A stretch of DNA of 9,348 nucleotides, from contig JAHFHN010000022.1 of the NCBI GenBank assembly GCA_023246885.1, forward strand, positions 1 through 9,348, read 5' to 3'. This DNA is from Microcaldota archaeon. Lineage in GTDB: Archaea > Micrarchaeota > Micrarchaeia > Norongarragalinales > UBA8480. Positions 4,975-9,348 of this stretch are shown here, piece by piece; position 1 is the first letter of the stretch, and every line of letters starts with the position of its first letter. The notes beneath the pieces are model-generated. The model did no database searches and was not told the origin of the DNA. It saw only the letters and a list, made by a program, of their open reading frames with translations. The position numbers were made by a program, and so were the translations under genes.

Positions 4975-7900
4975 ATGACTTTTGCTCATGGCAAGCACCT
5001 AACAATACTCGTTTTCATTTTACTCATCACTTTAGCAGTACCACTATTTGCCGCCCCTCACAGCGACGGATTTGCTTATAACAAAAACGCGTTTAACTCG
5101 GCAAAAGAAACCGCTCCAATTAACCCGAGCAAAGTAACTAATGTGGTTACAACAGATAAAACTAATGCTGCGACTAAAACTGATTCAACAAAAAAACAAA
5201 CTTCAATAACAGATAAAAAAAACACTGCAGCAAAAACATTCGGCATACCTAATCAGATAAGCAATGCTAAAAATCCAAGCGCTACAAAAAAACCAATCCC
5301 CGAAAAAAAGCAAAAGCAACCAGTTGCTCCAACGCCTATAAGTGGCAATGAACTGCAAGTTTACGAAGAAGAGCTTCAATACACTCAAGCACAATTAAAC
5401 CAAGTAGACTGTAATGTAACGAACTCAATAGCTTGCACTAAATGTATTAATCCCCTTAAATTCGATGGCGAGGGCTTACCCGGAATATTTGGAAGAGAAC
5501 GCCTAGTGCCAAAAGATGCTAGTCTAACCCTAAACGTACTAAGCACTTGCGAGCGATATGGTGCAACTGTAAACACTGCGGCTTGTCCAAATCCCTATTC
5601 AAAAATCCTAGTTCGCAATTATTCTGACAAAGTATTAAGCGTAGGCTCTAAATTCGGTATGCGAAATAACACGAGCGATATATCGCGATTCATTGAAAAT
5701 TACAATCCAGCTTTTAATTCTAGCAAACAAGGTAACTTTCAATGGTGTAATTTACAGTTATCTATGTCTAACTTGCAAGCTGAAATGATCAATTATCCTG
5801 TTCATGACCTTGAGGTAACTTGGGATACAAACTTAAACACGCCAAGCACAATAAGAATATCTGAATTCTTCAATGAATCCAATTACTTTGAAATTTCAAA
5901 CGACACGCTAGAAAAAACACATTCAATTAAAGTTTTTGGAGTTGCGCCTGGTGCTTATGTAATAAATGCAACTAGTTCAATGCCCGCAACTGAATATTCA
6001 AGCGCGCAGACAATCTCTCAACAAACCATAAGATCGGTTATAGACCAAACGCCATCGCTTATACAATTCGCTGCCCCAACGCCGGTAAATCGCGCTACAA
6101 TTACGGGAACGCCACAAATAACCATTAGAGTTTCATCATTCTTCGCTTTATCATCAGCAACGCTCTTCTTCCAACAAGGAACATCTGTAGGCCGGGCGCA
6201 GATGACTAACCTTACAAACCACGTATACGGCAGAAATAAAGCATATGAGGTAAACTTAACTGGACTCAGTGGCCCAGTTTCCTTTTTCGTTTCAGGGGTA
6301 GTGAATTTCACTGGAGAACGGACGACTTCGCCACAGTACACAATAACCATTTTAACTCCGTCTACTCCCTCTGCAGTTTTTGTTGACCCTACGCCTGAGG
6401 ATGAGGCGTTGTTGTCAGAGACGAATAACGTAACCATCGCAGTTGCTACAAATGCGCCGCTTCCAAGTGTGGATTTGGTTTTATGGAATTTTGAGCGGAA
6501 CAGTACAGTTACGTATCCAATGGCGCAAGTTTCTCCAACCCAGTTCATGTTTACAATTAATGATATGCTTGCGGGGGTTTATTCATATGCGCCTAGCTTT
6601 AACAACACTTTTTTAAGCGATGCAAGAAGCGTTACAATGAACTTCTTGCCTACAGCCGCGGTTTTTGTTGACCCTACACCTGGCGATGGAGTGGTTTTAT
6701 CAGAAACAAATAATGTTACTGTTGCGGTTGTTTCGAATAAGCCGTTGTCGAGTGTTGATTTGTTGTGGATGAACGTTGAGCAGAATGTTACAGTTGTTTT
6801 GCCAATGACCCAAGTTTCTCCAACTGAGTTTTCAATAACTATTAATGATGTGTTGCCTGGGGTTTATTCGTACGTTCCAAGCTCCAATAATGTTACACTA
6901 AACAATTCGAGAAACGTTACAGTAACTTTTCTGGCTCCAAGTGCAGTTTTTATTGTTCCTACTCCTGGGAATGGCGCAACACTTTCTGAGACGAATAACG
7001 TAACCATTGTCGTTAATACAAACAAACCACTTGCTAATGTTGATTTGTTGTGGACGAACGTTGAGCAAAACAATGCAACTACTTATCCTATGACGCGAGT
7101 TTCTTCAAAGCGTTTTACGATTACTTTGAGTGATTTGCCGGTTGGGGTTTATTCGTTTGTTCCAGTTTTCAATGATACTCGTTTGAGCGGTTCGCGGAAT
7201 GTTACGATAAGTTATTTCCCTGCTTATGGCGTTTTTGTTGATCCTTCACCTGAAGATGGGGCGTTGTTGTCTGAGACGAATAATGTAACTATTGGAATCA
7301 CTGCAAACAAACCACTTTCAAATGTGGACTTAATGTGGACGAACGTTGATCAAAGTAGTACGGTTGTTTTGCCGATGACGCAAGTTTCTCCAACTGAGTT
7401 TTCAATGACTATCAATGGCGTGTTGCCTGGTGTTTATTCGTATGTTCCGATTTTCAACAACACTCCGTTAAACAATCCGAGAAATGTCACAGTGACATTT
7501 TTACAGCCAGCCGCGGTTTTTGTTGATCCTTCACCTGAAGATGAAGCTACGCTTTCTGAGACCAATAACGTTACTATTGCAGTTAGTGTGAATAAACCAC
7601 TTCCAGGTGTGGATTTAGTGTGGTGGGATTTGGAGCGAAATGTTACGGTTGCGTATCCGATGGTTTTGATTTCTTCAACTGAGTTTGTGTTTACTTTGAA
7701 TGATTTGCCAGTTGGTGCTTATTCGTTTGTTCCAGTTTTCAACGATACTCGTTTGAGTGGTTCGAGGCGTGTTGCGGTGAGTTATTTCCCTGCTTCTGGA
7801 GTTTTTGTTGATCCTACGCCTGGTGATGGTGTAACGTTGTCTGAGACGAATAACGTAACCATTGCGGTTACTACTAATAAGCCGTTGCCGAATGTGGATT

Positions 7901-9348
7901 TGGTGTGGCAGAATGTTGAGCAGAATGTCACAACTGTTTTGCCAATGATGCAGGTTTCTCCAACGCAATTCACAGTAACAATCGACGATTTGTCACCTGG
8001 CTTTTATTCATATGTAGCGAGTTTCAACAATACTTTATTAAGTGGCCAGCGGAGTGTTTCGGTGTCTTTTGTGCCTGCGTCAGCAACTTTTATTGATCCT
8101 TCTCCTGAAAATGGGGCAACACTTTCTGAGACCAACAACTTAACGATTGCAGTTACTACGAACAAACCACTTGCTAGCGTGGATTTAGTTTGGCAGAATT
8201 TAAATGAAGGCAGTGTAGTTGTTTATCCGATGACGCGGTTGTCTCCGGTTGATTTTGTTTTTACTTTAAGTGATTTGCCAGTGGGAGTTTATTCGTATAT
8301 TGCGAGTTTCAATAACACTACTTTAGATAATCCGAGGAATGTTTCAGTGACTTTCTTGCCAGCGTCGGCAATTTTTGTTGATCCTTCGCCTGAAGATGGC
8401 GCAACACTTTCTGAAACGAATAATGTTACTGTTGCAGTTACTACGAATAAGCCACTTCCAAGTGTTGACTTGTTGTGGGAGAATGCGGCTGGTGTTTTGA
8501 GTGTTTTGCCTATGGTGCGTTTGTCTTCGACGCAGTTTAGTTTGGTTTTGAGTGATTTGCCGGTTGGTGTTTATTCGTTTGTTCCTGTTTTTAATGATAC
8601 TCGTTTGAGCGGTTCGCGAAATGTTACGGTGAGTTATTTCCCTGCTTCTGGAGTTTTTGTTGATCCTACGCCCGGCGATGGAGTGGTTTTATCAGAAACG
8701 AATAATGTTACTGTTGCGGTAAATACGAATAAGCCGTTGTCTGGTGTAGATTTATTGTGGGAGAATGAACTGGGCAGTGTGGTTACTTATTCGATGATGC
8801 AGGTTTCTGCTACTCAGTTTGTGTTTTCAGTTAATGATGTGTTGCCTGGTGTTTATTCATACGCAGCGAGTTTCAACAATACCTTGCTAACTGATTCTAG
8901 GGCGGTTGAAGTGTCTTTTGTGCCGGCGTCGGCGGTTTTTGTTGATCCTACTCCCGAAGATGATGCGACACTTTCTGAGGAGAATAATGTGACTATTGCG
9001 GTTACTACGAACAAACCACTTGCTAATGTGGATTTAGTTTGGCAGAATATTGAGCGAGGTAGTGTCACTGGTTATCCTATGGTGAAGTTGTCTTCGACTC
9101 AGTTTACGGTGACAATTAATCGTATCCGCCCTGGCGCCTATTCGTATGTTCCAATTTTCAACAATACGCCTTTAAGCAATCTACGTAATGTTACTTTTAC
9201 ACATGTTCCAGTTTCAATTCGAGCAGTTTTTGTTAGTCCGACTCCGAGTCATGGGAGTGCGTTGGTTAATGATAGTTTAGTGGTTGCTGTTGAGAGTGAC
9301 GAGTCGTTAGATGAAGTTTTGTTAATGGTTTCAAATGCGGGTGGCCAA
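4975..9348 (+). CDS. Giant secreted surface protein with tandem Ig-like repeats (3' end outside window)
   Basis: 1,458 residues are visible and the frame is still open at the window edge. A signal peptide spans about residues 1-27 (basic HGKH, hydrophobic ILVFILLITLAVPLF, probable cleavage after FAA). A Lys/Thr/Ala/Asn-rich linker (about 35-120) and a short Gln/Glu helix (NELQVYEEELQYTQAQLNQ) follow. A region with six Cys (146, 154, 157, 192, 204, 258; 154/157 form CTKC) comes next. Beta-rich segments then follow at about 270-350 and 355-462, the latter a diverged Ig-like domain. Ten tandem Ig-like repeats occupy 467-1416, with the start of an eleventh after that. N-X-T/S sequons recur at fixed places. 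The repeats lack Cys. This is the architecture of an archaeal cell-surface adhesin, S-layer-associated or contact protein; which of these is unknown, and the C-terminal anchor is not visible. ATG 4975 is supported by the TATA box and signal peptide. Confidence 0.85.
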   Translation, partial: MTFAHGKHLTILVFILLITLAVPLFAAPHSDGFAYNKNAFNSAKETAPINPSKVTNVVTTDKTNAATKTDSTKKQTSITDKKNTAAKTFGIPNQISNAKNPSATKKPIPEKKQKQPVAPTPISGNELQVYEEELQYTQAQLNQVDCNVTNSIACTKCINPLKFDGEGLPGIFGRERLVPKDASLTLNVLSTCERYGATVNTAACPNPYSKILVRNYSDKVLSVGSKFGMRNNTSDISRFIENYNPAFNSSKQGNFQWCNLQLSMSNLQAEMINYPVHDLEVTWDTNLNTPSTIRISEFFNESNYFEISNDTLEKTHSIKVFGVAPGAYVINATSSMPATEYSSAQTISQQTIRSVIDQTPSLIQFAAPTPVNRATITGTPQITIRVSSFFALSSATLFFQQGTSVGRAQMTNLTNHVYGRNKAYEVNLTGLSGPVSFFVSGVVNFTGERTTSPQYTITILTPSTPSAVFVDPTPEDEALLSETNNVTIAVATNAPLPSVDLVLWNFERNSTVTYPMAQVSPTQFMFTINDMLAGVYSYAPSFNNTFLSDARSVTMNFLPTAAVFVDPTPGDGVVLSETNNVTVAVVSNKPLSSVDLLWMNVEQNVTVVLPMTQVSPTEFSITINDVLPGVYSYVPSSNNVTLNNSRNVTVTFLAPSAVFIVPTPGNGATLSETNNVTIVVNTNKPLANVDLLWTNVEQNNATTYPMTRVSSKRFTITLSDLPVGVYSFVPVFNDTRLSGSRNVTISYFPAYGVFVDPSPEDGALLSETNNVTIGITANKPLSNVDLMWTNVDQSSTVVLPMTQVSPTEFSMTINGVLPGVYSYVPIFNNTPLNNPRNVTVTFLQPAAVFVDPSPEDEATLSETNNVTIAVSVNKPLPGVDLVWWDLERNVTVAYPMVLISSTEFVFTLNDLPVGAYSFVPVFNDTRLSGSRRVAVSYFPASGVFVDPTPGDGVTLSETNNVTIAVTTNKPLPNVDLVWQNVEQNVTTVLPMMQVSPTQFTVTIDDLSPGFYSYVASFNNTLLSGQRSVSVSFVPASATFIDPSPENGATLSETNNLTIAVTTNKPLASVDLVWQNLNEGSVVVYPMTRLSPVDFVFTLSDLPVGVYSYIASFNNTTLDNPRNVSVTFLPASAIFVDPSPEDGATLSETNNVTVAVTTNKPLPSVDLLWENAAGVLSVLPMVRLSSTQFSLVLSDLPVGVYSFVPVFNDTRLSGSRNVTVSYFPASGVFVDPTPGDGVVLSETNNVTVAVNTNKPLSGVDLLWENELGSVVTYSMMQVSATQFVFSVNDVLPGVYSYAASFNNTLLTDSRAVEVSFVPASAVFVDPTPEDDATLSEENNVTIAVTTNKPLANVDLVWQNIERGSVTGYPMVKLSSTQFTVTINRIRPGAYSYVPIFNNTPLSNLRNVTFTHVPVSIRAVFVSPTPSHGSALVNDSLVVAVESDESLDEVLLMVSNAGGQ
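6373..9222 (+). repeat. Ten tandem coding repeats of 282-291 bases (Ig-like domains)
   Basis: Units begin at 6373, 6658, 6943, 7228, 7513, 7798, 8083, 8368, 8650 and 8932, and a diverged eleventh at 9223. Units 1-7 are exactly 285 bases, 8 and 9 are 282, and 10 is 291. The protein consensus is (A/G)VFVDPTPxDGxTLSETNN, then VTIAVTTNKPLxxVDLxW, then YPMxQVSxTxF, then LPxGVYSYVPxFNNTxL, ending xxxRNVTVTFxPAS. The alternating hydrophobic strands, a near-invariant Trp and the GVYSY strand are typical of beta-sandwich (Ig/FN3-like) modules in archaeal surface proteins. Each unit holds NN(V/L)T and nearly all hold F-N-(N/D)-T, both potential N-glycosylation sites. The eleventh unit (SPTPSHGSALVNDSLVVAV) departs from the consensus, which may mark the end of the array. 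Confidence 0.9.

Noticed and set aside
5203..5576. Two minus-strand open frames of 63 codons at 5203-5394 and 5385-5576
   Set aside because: They are antisense to the linker and Cys region of the surface protein, with no promoter or motif.
6018..9068. Several minus-strand open frames within the repeat array (e.g. 6018-6548, 6864-7073, 7675-7973, 8853-9068)
   Set aside because: They are antisense shadows of the tandem repeats, recur with the same period as the repeats, and have no promoters.
6373..9222. Regular periodicity resembling a CRISPR or satellite array
   Set aside because: The period is about 285 bases, the frame is open throughout, and variation follows codons, so it is a coding domain array.

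Overview
The window looks like chromosomal DNA of an archaeon. Four points support this: an archaeal DUF424-type gene, a bifunctional phosphoglucose/phosphomannose isomerase of the short SIS-domain type, a secreted protein full of N-X-T/S sequons, and TATA boxes 26-28 bases before five start codons, the layout of leaderless archaeal mRNAs. Small genes, tight packing and many membrane or surface proteins of unknown function would suit a DPANN-type lineage, but nothing seen here fixes the phylum.

Layout. (1) 2-286: C-terminal end of an unrecognised + strand gene. (2) 348-1312: a membrane-anchored PsbP-like protein and a DUF424 protein, coupled by an ATGA overlap. (3) 1314-2294, minus: PGI/PMI, meeting the DUF424 gene tail to tail with one base between them; each gene has the other's probable T-tract terminator inside its coding end. 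(4) 2295-2402: a compact divergent promoter region. (5) 2403-4062: four small membrane-protein genes read as one transcript, function unknown. (6) 4198-4820: a 2H phosphoesterase (2'-5' RNA ligase family) gene on the minus strand, A+T-rich and flanked by a perfect 12-base inverted repeat. (7) 4975-9348, running off the window: a giant secreted surface protein with a signal peptide, Lys/Thr-rich linker, a six-cysteine N-terminal region, one or two diverged beta-sandwich domains, ten tandem Ig-like repeats of about 95 residues, and the start of a more diverged eleventh.

How the parts fit. PGI/PMI makes sugar phosphates that could feed glycan synthesis, and the large surface protein is densely marked with N-glycosylation sequons, but no direct link is shown. 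The four-gene membrane cluster and the repeat protein are the least explained parts. The repeat array shows mosaic evolution, including a 47-base block with one mismatch shared by units 2 and 9 about 2 kb apart. No rRNA, tRNA, CRISPR array or recognisable transposase was seen.
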